In this document: positions 1 through 8,166 of the stretch, piece by piece
Layout: the number at the start of each line of letters is the position of its first letter
Numbering within the stretch: the first letter of the stretch is position 1
Assembly (NCBI GenBank): GCA_019637685.1
Contig: JAHBVF010000011.1
Coordinates: forward strand, 1-64,000
DNA length: 64,000 nucleotides
Source of the DNA: Caldilineaceae bacterium
GTDB taxonomy: Bacteria > Chloroflexota > Anaerolineae > Caldilineales > Caldilineaceae
Direction of reading: 5' to 3'
The notes under the pieces: model-generated
What the model saw: the letters and a program-made list of their open reading frames with translations, nothing else
What the model was told of the DNA's origin: nothing
Database searches by the model: none
Position numbers and translations under genes: made by a program

Positions 1-20
1 TTCTCAATATAGCGTTATTT

Positions 21-464
21 TTAACGCGATCCTCGGGCTTGGGACTCCCGTTCCTGCTTGCCCCAGAAAGTCTTGATATACGCAAGGACTGCTTCCCTCT
101 CCCCTACTGTAAGAATATCCCCATAGGCGGGCATGGCACTGTTTGGCAAGCTGCCGCCTTGGGCAATTATTTCCAGCAGCGCCGAATCCGGGTGATGCCA
201 GGTGTGCCCGCTGCTGTCGTGGGGAGGCGCGGGAAAGACGCCGTTGACTGGTGTTCTCCAGTTCGGCTGTCCTTCTCCGTTGATGCCGTGGCAGGCCGCA
301 CAGTTGGCTTCATAGACCTGTTTGCCCGTTGCCAATTGGTCCGGGTCTGTCTGACTGTTGCTGTCTGGCGCGCCCGTGGAACAGCCGCCCAAAAGCACAA
401 GCAGTAGCAGCGGCAAGAATAGGCTATGCACAAAACGACTCGTCGGTTTTCTCACAGAGGGCAT
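21..464 (-). CDS. c-type cytochrome lipoprotein
   Basis: A monohaem cytochrome c, probably an electron carrier anchored outside the cytoplasmic membrane. The 147-residue protein has a basic N-terminus, a hydrophobic stretch and a lipobox ending LGGC (Cys about 28), then a haem-binding CAACH motif at about residues 55-59. A candidate axial methionine lies in NSAMPAYGD (about residue 111). I prefer the ATG at 464 because AGAAAGAGAG lies just upstream; an in-frame GTG 30 bases further up (494) is possible. It diverges from the Met/His-rich protein gene at 681, so the 465-680 interval holds both promoters. Haem binding is clear from sequence; the redox partner is unknown. Confidence 0.88.
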   Translation of the reverse strand: MPSVRKPTSRFVHSLFLPLLLLVLLGGCSTGAPDSNSQTDPDQLATGKQVYEANCAACHGINGEGQPNWRTPVNGVFPAPPHDSSGHTWHHPDSALLEIIAQGGSLPNSAMPAYGDILTVGEREAVLAYIKTFWGKQERESQARGSR

Positions 465-560
465 CTCTCTTTCTGTAAATTTGTTTCTTGGCACGCAAAC
501 ACAATTTATACCCTACCCCCTGGCTGACCCTCAAATCACCTATCATTCGCCTCTATTTCC

Positions 561-592
561 TTCACAATTCGTTCACAACTGGGCTGTATACT
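561..592 (+). promoter_or_regulatory. candidate response-regulator operator overlapping a promoter
   Basis: The heptamer TTCACAA occurs at 561-567 and again at 572-578, an exact direct repeat with an 11-bp period. A -10-like TATACT lies at 587-592, nine bases further on, and there is no good -35 box. This is the geometry known for PhoB/OmpR-family activators, which bind two 7-bp half-sites in tandem over the -35 position. The gene it would serve starts at 681, and an OmpR-family regulator is encoded next. The link to that regulator is inference. Confidence 0.5.
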
Positions 593-680
593 GAGTTCAC
601 AGGCAAAGAATGCTGAACAGAACTTCCGGCAGCATTCATCAACCTATTCTTGCCAAACTATCCTTAAAGGGAGAAGTGCA

Positions 681-1052
681 ATGTCAAACCGAACAAAGAA
701 GTTCGTGGTTTCTCTGCTGGTGATGTCCCTTCTGCTGGTGGGTATTGTCGGCGCAGCCCAGGCCCAGACACCAGACCCGGCCAATCCAGCCGCTGATCCG
801 CCGAACCGCCTGCAACAGATGCAGGAACGCCTGGGACCGGATGCCTGGGGGCAGATGGTCCAACGCATGACCGAACGCCACGGAGCCGAGGCCACTGGCC
901 AAATGCTCCGACGTATGGCTACCAATGAGGATTGCAGTGGCACAGGTCACGGCGGAATGATGGGCCATTCGGACGGAACGACTGGCCACGCTGGTGGAAT
1001 GATGAACGGTTTCCAGCGGGGTATGGGCAGAATGATGGGCAGTTGGCACTAA
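681..1052 (+). CDS. small exported Met/His-rich protein
   Basis: A 123-residue protein of no family I can name. Residues 1-28 form a good Sec signal peptide (MSNRTKKF, a hydrophobic core, then AQAQ). The middle is Gln/Arg/Met-rich. The last 35 residues are rich in Gly, Met and His, with repeated [15 protein letters not shown] and GRMMG motifs, which looks like a soft-metal (copper or silver) binding tail. AAAGGGAGAAG lies just upstream of the ATG. A strong hairpin at 1090-1125 follows, then the two-component genes. The kinase downstream has a similar Met/His-rich patch in its extracytoplasmic domain, suggesting one metal-responsive unit. The metal role is inferred from composition. Confidence 0.75.
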   Translation: MSNRTKKFVVSLLVMSLLLVGIVGAAQAQTPDPANPAADPPNRLQQMQERLGPDAWGQMVQRMTERHGAEATGQMLRRMATNEDCSGTGHGGMMGHSDGTTGHAGGMMNGFQRGMGRMMGSWH

Positions 1053-1089
1053 ACCGTCACCCGCACTGACAGGGCAAATTCCCATCAAC

Positions 1090-1125
1090 CACTGGACCAA
1101 TCAACGGGGATTGATTGGTCCAGTG
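1090..1125 (+). terminator. perfect 14-bp hairpin
   Basis: CACTGGACCAATCA (1090-1103) pairs perfectly with 1112-1125 around an 8-base loop. It lies between the Met/His-rich gene and the response regulator. No T-tract follows, so it may attenuate, partly terminate or protect the upstream transcript rather than fully terminate. Confidence 0.6.
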
Positions 1126-1161
1126 ATTTACTATCACATCCATCCACCCTATAATACCCCT

Positions 1162-1896
1162 ATGAGCCAAACAATTGTTGTGATCGAAGATGACGCCCAG
1201 ATTCGCCGGGTGGTGGAAGGCTATCTGCAACAGGCGGGCTACCGGGTCTTCAGCGCGGCGGATGGGACAACCGGTCTGGCCCTGGTGCGCCGGGAACGGC
1301 CCAGCCTGCTCGTGTTGGACCTGATGCTGCCGGGGCTGGACGGCTGGGAGATCACCCGCCGCCTGCGTTCCGGGGACGATCCCGCGCTGGCCGGTCTGTA
1401 CATTGTGATGCTCACCGCGCGGGTGGAAGAGACGGAACGGGTGGTGGGGCTGGAGATCGGTGCCGACGACTACGTGACCAAACCCTTCAGCCCGCGGGAA
1501 CTGGTGGCCCGGGTGCGCGCGGCCTTGCGCCGTCTGGAAGGCGCACCCCAGAGCGAGAGCGGTCAGATTTTACGCGCCGGTCCCTTGCGTCTGGACCCGG
1601 TTTATTACACCCTCACCCTCGACGGCGTGGCAGTGGAACTGACCACCACAGAGTTCGACCTGCTACATCACTTTATGCGCCACCCCGGACGCCCCTTCAC
1701 CCGCGGCGAACTGCTGGACGTTTCCCTGGGCGACGCGCTGGGCGATGTCTCTGCCTACGAGCGCACAATTGACGTCCACATCAAAAACATCCGCCGCAAA
1801 CTGGGCGATGGCGGGCGCAACAGCCGCTTCATCGAGACGGTCCACGGCATGGGCTACCGTTTTGTGCCCCAACCAGAGACGGGACCTGCCCAATGA
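1162..1896 (+). CDS. OmpR/PhoB-family response regulator
   Basis: DNA-binding response regulator of 244 residues. The receiver domain (about 1-120) has the acidic pair D10-D11, phospho-acceptor D53 in [11 protein letters not shown]85 and K107 in TKPFS. The C-terminal half is a winged helix of the Trans_reg_C type ending in the typical [10 protein letters not shown]. The frame is open from 1111, but ATG 1162 matches the normal N-terminus ([11 protein letters not shown]); the upstream part runs through a hairpin. Its stop overlaps the kinase start (ATGA), so the two are translationally coupled. The 11-bp-period repeats at 561-578 are a plausible target site. Confidence 0.93.
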   Translation: MSQTIVVIEDDAQIRRVVEGYLQQAGYRVFSAADGTTGLALVRRERPSLLVLDLMLPGLDGWEITRRLRSGDDPALAGLYIVMLTARVEETERVVGLEIGADDYVTKPFSPRELVARVRAALRRLEGAPQSESGQILRAGPLRLDPVYYTLTLDGVAVELTTTEFDLLHHFMRHPGRPFTRGELLDVSLGDALGDVSAYERTIDVHIKNIRRKLGDGGRNSRFIETVHGMGYRFVPQPETGPAQ

Positions 1897-3341
1897 GCCA
1901 GCGGCTGTGGGCCAAATTGTTAGGCGCGTTTACACTGATTATTGTCCTGGGCGTGGCGACAACTGTTCTGCTCACCCGCCAGGGCGCGGCCACCCGCTTC
2001 TCCCACTTTATGGCCGGCGATCAGATGTTCCAGCCCGAACACTTGCAGGCGGATCTGGTTGCCTATTACCAGCAGCAGGGAAGCTGGCAGGGAATCAATG
2101 CGGCATTATCACAGGTGGTGGGCCACGCCTCCAGCGGCGGGATGATGGGCGGGATGATGGGCCACGCCATGGGGATGTACGACAGCGCAATTGTGCTGTT
2201 GGATGAGAGCGGGCAGGCGGTGGCACGGATGGGCAGCCGGGAGGGAAATCGCACCAATCCCACCGGACAGCCCTGGCCCATTCGGGTGGACGGGCGGCAG
2301 GTGGGAACGCTGTTCATCGATGGCGAACTGATGAGCGACACGACAGGCGATGGCAGCGATCTGCTCTCCGGCGTCACCCGGGCCGCGCTGATTGCGGGGC
2401 TGCTGGCCGGGCTGGTCGCCTTTGCCCTGGCGCTTGTGCTGGTGCGCCAGATTACCCACCCACTGACAGAATTGAACAACGCGACCCAGCGCATTGCCCA
2501 GGGCGATCTGACAGCCCGCGTGCCGGGCGAAGGCACGGACGAATTGGGGCAGCTGGGCGGCGCGTTCAACCGCATGGCCGCGGCCCTGGAAACCCAGGAA
2601 ACACTGCGCCGCAATCTGATGGCCGATGTGGCCCACGAACTGCGCACGCCGTTGAGCGCCATTCAGGGCACAATCGAAGCGTTGCAGGACGGTGTCTTCC
2701 CTCTTGTCCCAGAGAGCCTGGACCCCATCCACGAGGAGACGCTGCTGCTGGGCCGTCTGGTGGAGGACCTGCGCACGCTGGCCCAGGCCGAAGCCGGCCA
2801 TCTCTCCCTGAATTTGGCCTCAGTGAATGTGGCAGAATTGACGGAGCGCATTGTGGCGGGTCTGCTGCCCAGCGCCCAGCAGGCGGACATCGAATTGACC
2901 TGGCATATCGCTGCCCCTCTACCCCTCCTGCAGGGCGATCCCCAGCGCGTGGGGCAGGTGATGACCAATCTGCTTTCCAACGCGCTGCGCCACACACCTG
3001 CCGGGGGTGAGATTGCAGTATCTGTCGCAATGACAGAAAAAGACCTGCCAGGTTTTCCGGAATCTGGCAGGTCTTCCATCTCTCAGGAGAAGGGGATTCT
3101 CTTTTCTGTGCAGGACAGCGGTCCCGGCATCGCCGCGGCAGATCTGCCCCACATCTTCGACCGTTTCTACCGGGGCGATCGTTCCCGCAGCCGGGCGACA
3201 GGCGGCAGCGGTCTGGGGCTGACTATTGCCCGCCAATTGGTGGAAGCCCACGCCGGGCGCATCTGGGCCGAAAGCCCCCCGCCTGGCCAGGCGGGGGGAA
3301 GCATTTTCTGTGTCTGGCTGCCAGAGGGACATAAAGAGTAG
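1893..3341 (+). CDS. sensor histidine kinase with Met/His-rich sensor domain
   Basis: Membrane sensor kinase of 482 residues. Order: TM1 (about 8-28), extracytoplasmic domain, TM2 (about 162-185), HAMP (about 185-237), HisKA with phospho-acceptor H248 in [11 protein letters not shown], then HATPase_c with N-box [16 protein letters not shown] and GGSGLGL. The sensor domain carries H78 followed by [16 protein letters not shown] up to residue 95, a likely soft-metal site. Between the N-box and the DSGPGI motif, residues about 383-394 ([12 protein letters not shown]) are encoded by a palindromic repeat and look like an in-frame insertion. It overlaps the response regulator by 4 bases. A metal ligand (Cu or Ag) is inference. 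Confidence 0.93.
   Translation: MSQRLWAKLLGAFTLIIVLGVATTVLLTRQGAATRFSHFMAGDQMFQPEHLQADLVAYYQQQGSWQGINAALSQVVGHASSGGMMGGMMGHAMGMYDSAIVLLDESGQAVARMGSREGNRTNPTGQPWPIRVDGRQVGTLFIDGELMSDTTGDGSDLLSGVTRAALIAGLLAGLVAFALALVLVRQITHPLTELNNATQRIAQGDLTARVPGEGTDELGQLGGAFNRMAAALETQETLRRNLMADVAHELRTPLSAIQGTIEALQDGVFPLVPESLDPIHEETLLLGRLVEDLRTLAQAEAGHLSLNLASVNVAELTERIVAGLLPSAQQADIELTWHIAAPLPLLQGDPQRVGQVMTNLLSNALRHTPAGGEIAVSVAMTEKDLPGFPESGRSSISQEKGILFSVQDSGPGIAAADLPHIFDRFYRGDRSRSRATGGSGLGLTIARQLVEAHAGRIWAESPPPGQAGGSIFCVWLPEGHKE
3041..3074 (+). repeat. palindromic element inside the histidine kinase gene
   Basis: AGACCTGCCAG (3041-3051) is matched by its exact reverse complement at 3064-3074. The element is in frame and adds about a dozen residues to the kinase ATPase domain. 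A related string, AAACCTGCCAGG, occurs at 3431-3442 in the neighbouring gene. Confidence 0.65.
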
Positions 3342-3349
3342 TGGAAAAG

Positions 3350-3378
3350 AAGGAGGCAACAGCGGTTGTTGCGTCCTT
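3350..3378. terminator. bidirectional terminator-like hairpin
   Basis: AAGGAGGCAACA pairs, with one mismatch, to TGTTGCGTCCTT across a GCGGT loop. It sits in the 46-base gap between the convergent kinase and ANKH-like genes, where a shared terminator is expected. Confidence 0.5.
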
Positions 3379-3387
3379 GTCACCCCC

Positions 3388-4650
3388 TCACCTCCGCAAT
3401 CCCCACCAGACAGTCGCCGTTTCCGCGGTAAAACCTGCCAGGAGCGCGGCCACGCCCAGCGTTACGCCGTGCAGCCCGGCCAATGGCAGCAGCACCAGCG
3501 CGGTCAGAATCGCCAGCAGCCGCAGTGGGCCGCTGGGGGCCATCACCCGGGTGCGCCGTTTCCAATAGGCCAGCCCGTGCAGCCAGGCCCGGAAAGCCAC
3601 CACCGGCGAAAAAGCCACGAACAGGCGCAGGGGGGTGTAGGCTTGGGCGGCAAAGGCCGGGTCCACACCGATTGCCTCCAACAGCAGAAAATCCCGTACG
3701 GGTGTCCAGAAAAGCACCAGACTGATGCTGACGGAAAGCAGTCCGCACAGCAGCATAAAACCGCGGGTGTAGAGCAGCCCCGGATCGTCTTCGTGGAAGG
3801 TGGCGGGCAGGGTGCGCATCTCGTTTTGCCAGCGAAACGGCCATTGGCCCAGGGCATAGACAACCGCCAGCACCGCCAGCGCGAGCGCGCCATCGCTCTG
3901 GCGGGCGATAAAAAGATTGATCAGCGGGCGGCTGAACTCCTGCACCAGTGTCATCAGCGCCAGGGGCCAGACAAAAGAGACGATCTCCCGATAGCGCAGC
4001 GCGCCCTCTCCGTCCACATCCGCCAACTGGACATAGCGGCGAAAACCCAGCGCCAGTATCCCCCATTCGGTGACAGCCATCCCCACCGCGGCAATGACCG
4101 GCAACAGAATCGGCCGGGATTGAATCCACGCCATGGGCAGCAGGGCAAAGACCAGCCCGATACCCACGGCCACACTGGCTGTGGTGGCATAGCTGATCAC
4201 AGCCGTACGTTTGACCCGAATCAACTGTCCTGTCAATAGCAGGGCCAGACCGCGTATCGGGATCACTGGCAGGCTCCAGAGCAGAACTGTGCGCACCAGA
4301 TCGCCCAGAGCCGGTCCGATGCGGTGCAGGTCGTCGATAATCCAATGCCCGACGGGGGTCAGGGCCAGGGCCACCTGAAGCACAATGAGCAACAGCGCCA
4401 CGCCCAACACATAGCGTACTGCTTTGCCAAAGTCCCGCCGGTTGGCAGCCAACACCAGACTCATCGGCGCGGACTGGGCTATGGGGGCCATAATCAGTAG
4501 CACCAGCCCCCAGGCCAGCCCATAGGCGGCCAGGGTTTGTGTGGCGTTGGGCAGGCGGGCCATCCCTCCGTTGAGGAACTGTCCGCCGAATTCCTGGATG
4601 ACAATTGTGAGGACGAGGGGCAAGAGAAAGCGGCTGAGGCGAAAGTACAT
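3388..4650 (-). CDS. ANKH-like (progressive ankylosis family) membrane transporter
   Basis: Polytopic membrane protein of 420 residues. From memory of the human ANKH sequence, it matches collinearly over most of its length: RFLLPL near the N-terminus, LAAYGLAWGL, then FVWPLAL, SRPLINLF, FWTPVRD, IGVDPAFA, PLRLF and GLHGVTLGVAALLAGF. ANKH proteins belong to the MATE/MOP-like exporter group and mediate export of ATP/pyrophosphate and citrate in animals; the bacterial substrate is unknown. Start at ATG 4650 (MYFRLSRF) aligns with the ANKH N-terminus; the frame stays open to 4737, but that part overlaps a repeat. A general MATE/polysaccharide flippase-like protein is the fallback call. Confidence 0.75.
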   Translation of the reverse strand: MYFRLSRFLLPLVLTIVIQEFGGQFLNGGMARLPNATQTLAAYGLAWGLVLLIMAPIAQSAPMSLVLAANRRDFGKAVRYVLGVALLLIVLQVALALTPVGHWIIDDLHRIGPALGDLVRTVLLWSLPVIPIRGLALLLTGQLIRVKRTAVISYATTASVAVGIGLVFALLPMAWIQSRPILLPVIAAVGMAVTEWGILALGFRRYVQLADVDGEGALRYREIVSFVWPLALMTLVQEFSRPLINLFIARQSDGALALAVLAVVYALGQWPFRWQNEMRTLPATFHEDDPGLLYTRGFMLLCGLLSVSISLVLFWTPVRDFLLLEAIGVDPAFAAQAYTPLRLFVAFSPVVAFRAWLHGLAYWKRRTRVMAPSGPLRLLAILTALVLLPLAGLHGVTLGVAALLAGFTAETATVWWGLRR

Positions 4651-4743
4651 TTGGACTCGGAATGGGATGGGGAGGGGGGATAATAGGAGATCAGTGAGCG
4701 CTGATTGAGTGCCACCAGAATCTGAAGGATTCTGCATCTTCGA

Positions 4744-4867
4744 GGCGTATCGAAATCAAGCAAACGGGTCTACGAGTAATGTCGTGGCGACCCGCTTGGT
4801 TTCGATACGGCGGGAAACTGCATCCGCCTACCCTTCGATGAACTCAGGACACCGCTCAACCGGCGCT
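4744..4867 (-). repeat. degenerate copy of a palindromic/MITE-like repeat
   Basis: GTATCGAAATCAAGC (4747-4761) pairs with GCTTGGTTTCGATAC (4794-4808), one mismatch. Read on the minus strand, it continues through GCGCCGGTTGAG, matching the core of the complete element at 61982-62143. It lacks that element's terminal repeats and includes a CCTTCGATGAACTCAGGAC string typical of REP-like sequences. It fills the gap between the deaminase and the ANKH-like gene. Confidence 0.6.
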
Positions 4868-4883
4868 AGTCCACGCAACACTC

Positions 4884-6275
4884 TTACATCTTCCCCGCCC
4901 GCACCAGCAGCGCCCGCGCGGCCCGGTTGTGGTTGTCGGCCAGTGTGGGCAGATCGACGGAGTGGGGCACGCCATTTTCCACCAGCACCCGCCCGTTGAC
5001 AATTGCCAGGTCCACCGGCTGGGGATGGCAGAAGACCAGCGCAGCCACCGGGTCGTGGACCGCGCCGCCCGCGTAGGTGATGGCGTTGAGGTCGAAGGCA
5101 ATGATGTCCGCTGCCATTCCCGGCGCGAGGGAGCCGATGTCGTCCCGGCCCAGGACAGCCGCGCCGCCCAGGGTGGCGATCTCCAACGCTTCCCGCGCGG
5201 TCATCGCTTTGGGATTGCCCAGCACCCGTTGCAGCAGAAGGGTCTGGCGCACCTCCGCCAGGAGGTGGCTGCCGTCGTTGGAGGCGCTGCCGTCCACCCC
5301 CAGGCCAACGGGCACGCCCGCATCCCGCATGGCCCGCACAGGCGCGATACCGCTGCCCAGGCGCATATTGCTGGTGGGGCAATGGGCTACGCCGGTGTGG
5401 GTCTGGGCAAAACTATCGATCTCTGCCTGATTGATGTGAACGCAGTGGGCATGCCAGACATCGTTGCCTGTCCAGCCCAGTTCTTGCGCGTAGTCGCCGG
5501 GGCGATGGCCGAACTTTTCCAGACAGAAGGCTTCCTCGTCCTGGGTTTCGGCCAGATGGGTGTGCAGATGGACGTTCATGCGCGGGCCAAAGGCGCGGGC
5601 CAGGGCAGCGCTTTCCCGCATCAGGTCCGGGGTGACGCTGAAGGGGCTGCACGGCGCGAGGACGACCCGGCGCATGGAAAAGCGCCGGGGATTGTGAAAG
5701 CTCTCCACCACCCGGCGGCAATCGGCCAGAATCGCCTCTTCCGGCTCTGTCACCCGGTCCGGGGGCAGACCGCCCGCGCTCTCGCCCAGACTCATTGACC
5801 CCCGTGCGCCGTGAAAACGCACGCCCACCCGCTCGGCTGCCTCGAACTGGTCGTCCAGCCGAGTGCCGTTGGGCCAGAGGTAGTGGTGGTCGCTGCTGGT
5901 GGTGCAGCCGCTTAGGAGCAGTTCGGTCAGGGCCAGTTGGGTGCTGATCTGCACATCCGCCGGCGTCAGTTCGGCCCAGATGGGGTAGAGGGTCTTGAGC
6001 CAGTCGAAAAGCACCGCGTCCTGCGCGTCGGGGATGACCCGTGTCAGCGTCTGGTAGAAATGGTGGTGGGTGTTGACAAAGCCTGGTAGCACCAGTTTGC
6101 CTCTGGCATCGATGCGCTGCGTAACTTCGTCAGAGAAGTGGATGGGCAGATCGGCGCTGCGCCCGACCCAGAGAATCTCTTTGCCGTCGATGAGCAGCGC
6201 GCCATCCGCGATCTCCCGGCGTTGGGCATCCATTGTGACGAGGGTTGTGGCATTGTGCAGAAGGGTGAGTGGCAT
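4884..6275 (-). CDS. 8-oxoguanine deaminase-type amidohydrolase
   Basis: Metal-dependent deaminase of the ATZ/TRZ branch of the amidohydrolase superfamily, 463 residues as expected. Metal and active-site motifs: NTHHHFYQTLTR after the first beta-sandwich segment, HTHLAETQDEE, HAHCVH and GVDGSASNDG. The stretches LFDWLKTLYPIWA and SGCTTSSDHHYL are characteristic of the 8-oxoguanine deaminase/hydroxyatrazine hydrolase clade. It would convert 8-oxoguanine to uric acid, in purine salvage or damage clearance. AAAGGA lies upstream of ATG 6275. Another heterocycle substrate is possible. Confidence 0.85.
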   Translation of the reverse strand: MPLTLLHNATTLVTMDAQRREIADGALLIDGKEILWVGRSADLPIHFSDEVTQRIDARGKLVLPGFVNTHHHFYQTLTRVIPDAQDAVLFDWLKTLYPIWAELTPADVQISTQLALTELLLSGCTTSSDHHYLWPNGTRLDDQFEAAERVGVRFHGARGSMSLGESAGGLPPDRVTEPEEAILADCRRVVESFHNPRRFSMRRVVLAPCSPFSVTPDLMRESAALARAFGPRMNVHLHTHLAETQDEEAFCLEKFGHRPGDYAQELGWTGNDVWHAHCVHINQAEIDSFAQTHTGVAHCPTSNMRLGSGIAPVRAMRDAGVPVGLGVDGSASNDGSHLLAEVRQTLLLQRVLGNPKAMTAREALEIATLGGAAVLGRDDIGSLAPGMAADIIAFDLNAITYAGGAVHDPVAALVFCHPQPVDLAIVNGRVLVENGVPHSVDLPTLADNHNRAARALLVRAGKM

Positions 6276-6303
6276 GGGCCGGGGTTCCTTTGGGGGAAGT
6301 AAG

Positions 6304-6360
6304 CAGTTATCAGTGAGCAGTGAACGGTTGGGCTGTGCCGACGACAGCCACTGATAACTG
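6304..6360. repeat. inverted repeat between genes
   Basis: CAGTTATCAGTG (6304-6315) and its exact reverse complement (6349-6360) flank a 33-base loop in the gap between the DUF983 gene and the deaminase. It could be a terminator for the DUF983 transcript or a copy of a dispersed palindromic repeat. Confidence 0.5.
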
Positions 6361-6377
6361 ATGACTGGTCACTCTCT

Positions 6378-6746
6378 TCATCGCGGGTCCATCATTTCGT
6401 CCATATGCATCCAGACCACGCGGGCGTAGCGAAAGGTGATAGGGGCGATGAACGCGTAGGCGATAGCGATGCCCAGGGTAAACTGGACCGGGGAAGGACG
6501 AAAAAGGGCCAGCAGAACAATTACGGGAATCACCAACACAAAGCTGATGACATAGCCAAAAAAGATGGAGTTCATAAAGTAGCCCGTCTCCCGTTCATAG
6601 CGGGCCTGGCAGACCGGGCAAGTTTCGTGCATTCCAATCAGCCCGGCAAACACAGGACCGCGCAAACAGTGGGGGCAGCGGCAAAGCAGGACAGGCAAGA
6701 TCCGTGAAAATCCGTTTATGCGGGTTGACGTTTCATTCGCAGACAT
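6378..6746 (-). CDS. DUF983-like small membrane protein
   Basis: A 122-residue protein with an N-terminal zinc-ribbon-like section (CRCPHCLRGP ... CPVCQARY) followed by two predicted membrane helices (about 50-72 and 78-100). Paired CxxC motifs before two helices are the hallmark of the DUF983 family, whose role is unknown. Its start overlaps the end of the acetyltransferase gene by 31 bases, so the two are probably cotranscribed. Confidence 0.75.
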   Translation of the reverse strand: MSANETSTRINGFSRILPVLLCRCPHCLRGPVFAGLIGMHETCPVCQARYERETGYFMNSIFFGYVISFVLVIPVIVLLALFRPSPVQFTLGIAIAYAFIAPITFRYARVVWMHMDEMMDPR

Positions 6747-7162
6747 GTGCAGGGGTATCCTTCGTTATCGCCTTCAAATCGCGATGTCTCGCAAAAGCCT
6801 TCGCTTTGATACAGCGCGATGGCAGGTTTGTTTTCCGACAGAACAATCGTCCAGGCTTGGCCCGGAACCAGCAGCAGGGAGTTTTGTAGCAGTTTGCGGC
6901 CAATCCCATTGTGGTAGTGGTTGGGATGTACATAGAGCCAGCCGAGATAATCCCCATCGACCGCGGAAAATCCCACCACTTCGTCGCCCTCTTCGGCCAC
7001 AAGGATTGTGGATTTCCGAAGCTCTTCGGCTTCCGGCTCCTGGCTCAGGGGAACGAAGGCCCGGGGATCGCACGAGCCTTTCAATTCATCGGGCCTGGCC
7101 GCGTCGTGGATGCGGCATAGGGCATCCCAGTCTTCCGGTTTGAATGGACGGATTGTAATCAT
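6716..7162 (-). CDS. GNAT-family N-acetyltransferase
   Basis: A 148-residue single-domain acetyltransferase. It opens with the typical beta-strand MITIRPFKPEDWDAL. The acetyl-CoA binding region is recognisable at LYVHPNHYHNGIGRKLL (motif A, here HNGIGRKL), with NKPAIALYQSEGF as motif B. The substrate cannot be told from sequence. It overlaps the DUF983 gene downstream. Confidence 0.85.
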   Translation of the reverse strand: MITIRPFKPEDWDALCRIHDAARPDELKGSCDPRAFVPLSQEPEAEELRKSTILVAEEGDEVVGFSAVDGDYLGWLYVHPNHYHNGIGRKLLQNSLLLVPGQAWTIVLSENKPAIALYQSEGFCETSRFEGDNEGYPCTCLRMKRQPA

Positions 7163-7195
7163 CTCGCACGCTCTGGAATTGTTGATACACTGAAA

Positions 7196-8089
7196 CTATT
7201 GAAGGGAAAGAACCGTCGGCAGCATATCCGCCTCGCCCAACATTTCGGCGATTTCGTAGGTGGAGAGGGGGCGTTTCTTGCCCGATAAGGCTACCAGCGC
7301 TGCTTCCATCATATTTGTGCCAAAGCTGCGTCCGTCCAACCGGGGGGTGCTTGTCACCAGATGGCTGACACCCCGCGCCCGCAGAAGTTCCACGTCTTCA
7401 TCTGTGGTGGTATTGGTCACAATAATTTTGCCCGCCATATCTTCGGGCAGGTTTTTCTTGACGTAGAGAAAGTCATCGGCGACAACAGATGCCCAGGCAA
7501 ATTGGTCGTGATACTTGGGTTTGATTTCGTTCTGTTTATCCCCGGTGGGGTATAACCACTCGAAGGGGACCCGACCCATAATCGGCAGCAGAATGCGGGC
7601 TACCCGATGTAGCGCGGAAAGGCTGTGCAGGAAAATCGGCACATCCAGCCCAAAAGCCAGATCGCCAAAGCGGACTTCGTAGCCTTCATCAAGAAAGCCC
7701 CGGGCCATGTGATAGCGGCCCACCCCCACACAGAAAAGTGCCCGCTTGGGTGAGATGCCTGGCAGCAGTTTGTCCAAGTGGCGGGCTGTCTGGCGTTCTA
7801 CCACTGCGCGCACGCCGCCGCCATCCACCACCGGCGTCTGCACCCCATCCACCAGCTTTGCCACCGAATAGAGGGGATGATAGCGCCCGTCCACCTCCAG
7901 TCCCAGATCCGCGCCACCAAAGCCAAAAGCGTCCACCTGGCCGTCCATCTCCTGAAAGAACTGACGCATCTTCTTTTGATCGCCGTCAGTCCCAATCCGT
8001 TCCAAGACGATTGGCTGGCCGAGGAGGATTGTCTCGACCCGCTTATCGCGTTTGCTGCTGCCCAGGCTGATAGATACGGCGCGTTTCAT
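7196..8089 (-). CDS. quinate/shikimate dehydrogenase-like protein
   Basis: A 297-residue protein starting MKRAVSISLGSSKRDK. Conserved features are the early SLGSSKRDKRVE, VDAFGFGGADL, TPVVDGGGVRA, and a hydrophobic glycine-containing stretch FCVGVGRYHMARG. Proteins of this type are often labelled quinate 5-dehydrogenase in databases, but I see no classic GxGxxG Rossmann motif and would not assert the reaction. ATG 8089 is preferred over the open extension to 8146 because AGGAGG lies 5 bases upstream. It lies 77 bases downstream of the alpha-oxoamine synthase in the same direction, so it is a likely operon partner. Confidence 0.6.
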   Translation of the reverse strand: MKRAVSISLGSSKRDKRVETILLGQPIVLERIGTDGDQKKMRQFFQEMDGQVDAFGFGGADLGLEVDGRYHPLYSVAKLVDGVQTPVVDGGGVRAVVERQTARHLDKLLPGISPKRALFCVGVGRYHMARGFLDEGYEVRFGDLAFGLDVPIFLHSLSALHRVARILLPIMGRVPFEWLYPTGDKQNEIKPKYHDQFAWASVVADDFLYVKKNLPEDMAGKIIVTNTTTDEDVELLRARGVSHLVTSTPRLDGRSFGTNMMEAALVALSGKKRPLSTYEIAEMLGEADMLPTVLSLQ

Positions 8090-8166
8090 GAGAACCTCCT
8101 GTGGTGTGGCAAATTGAAGGGGGGACAAAATGACAAAGTGTGCCATCTTTCCGCCCCTTCAAACTG

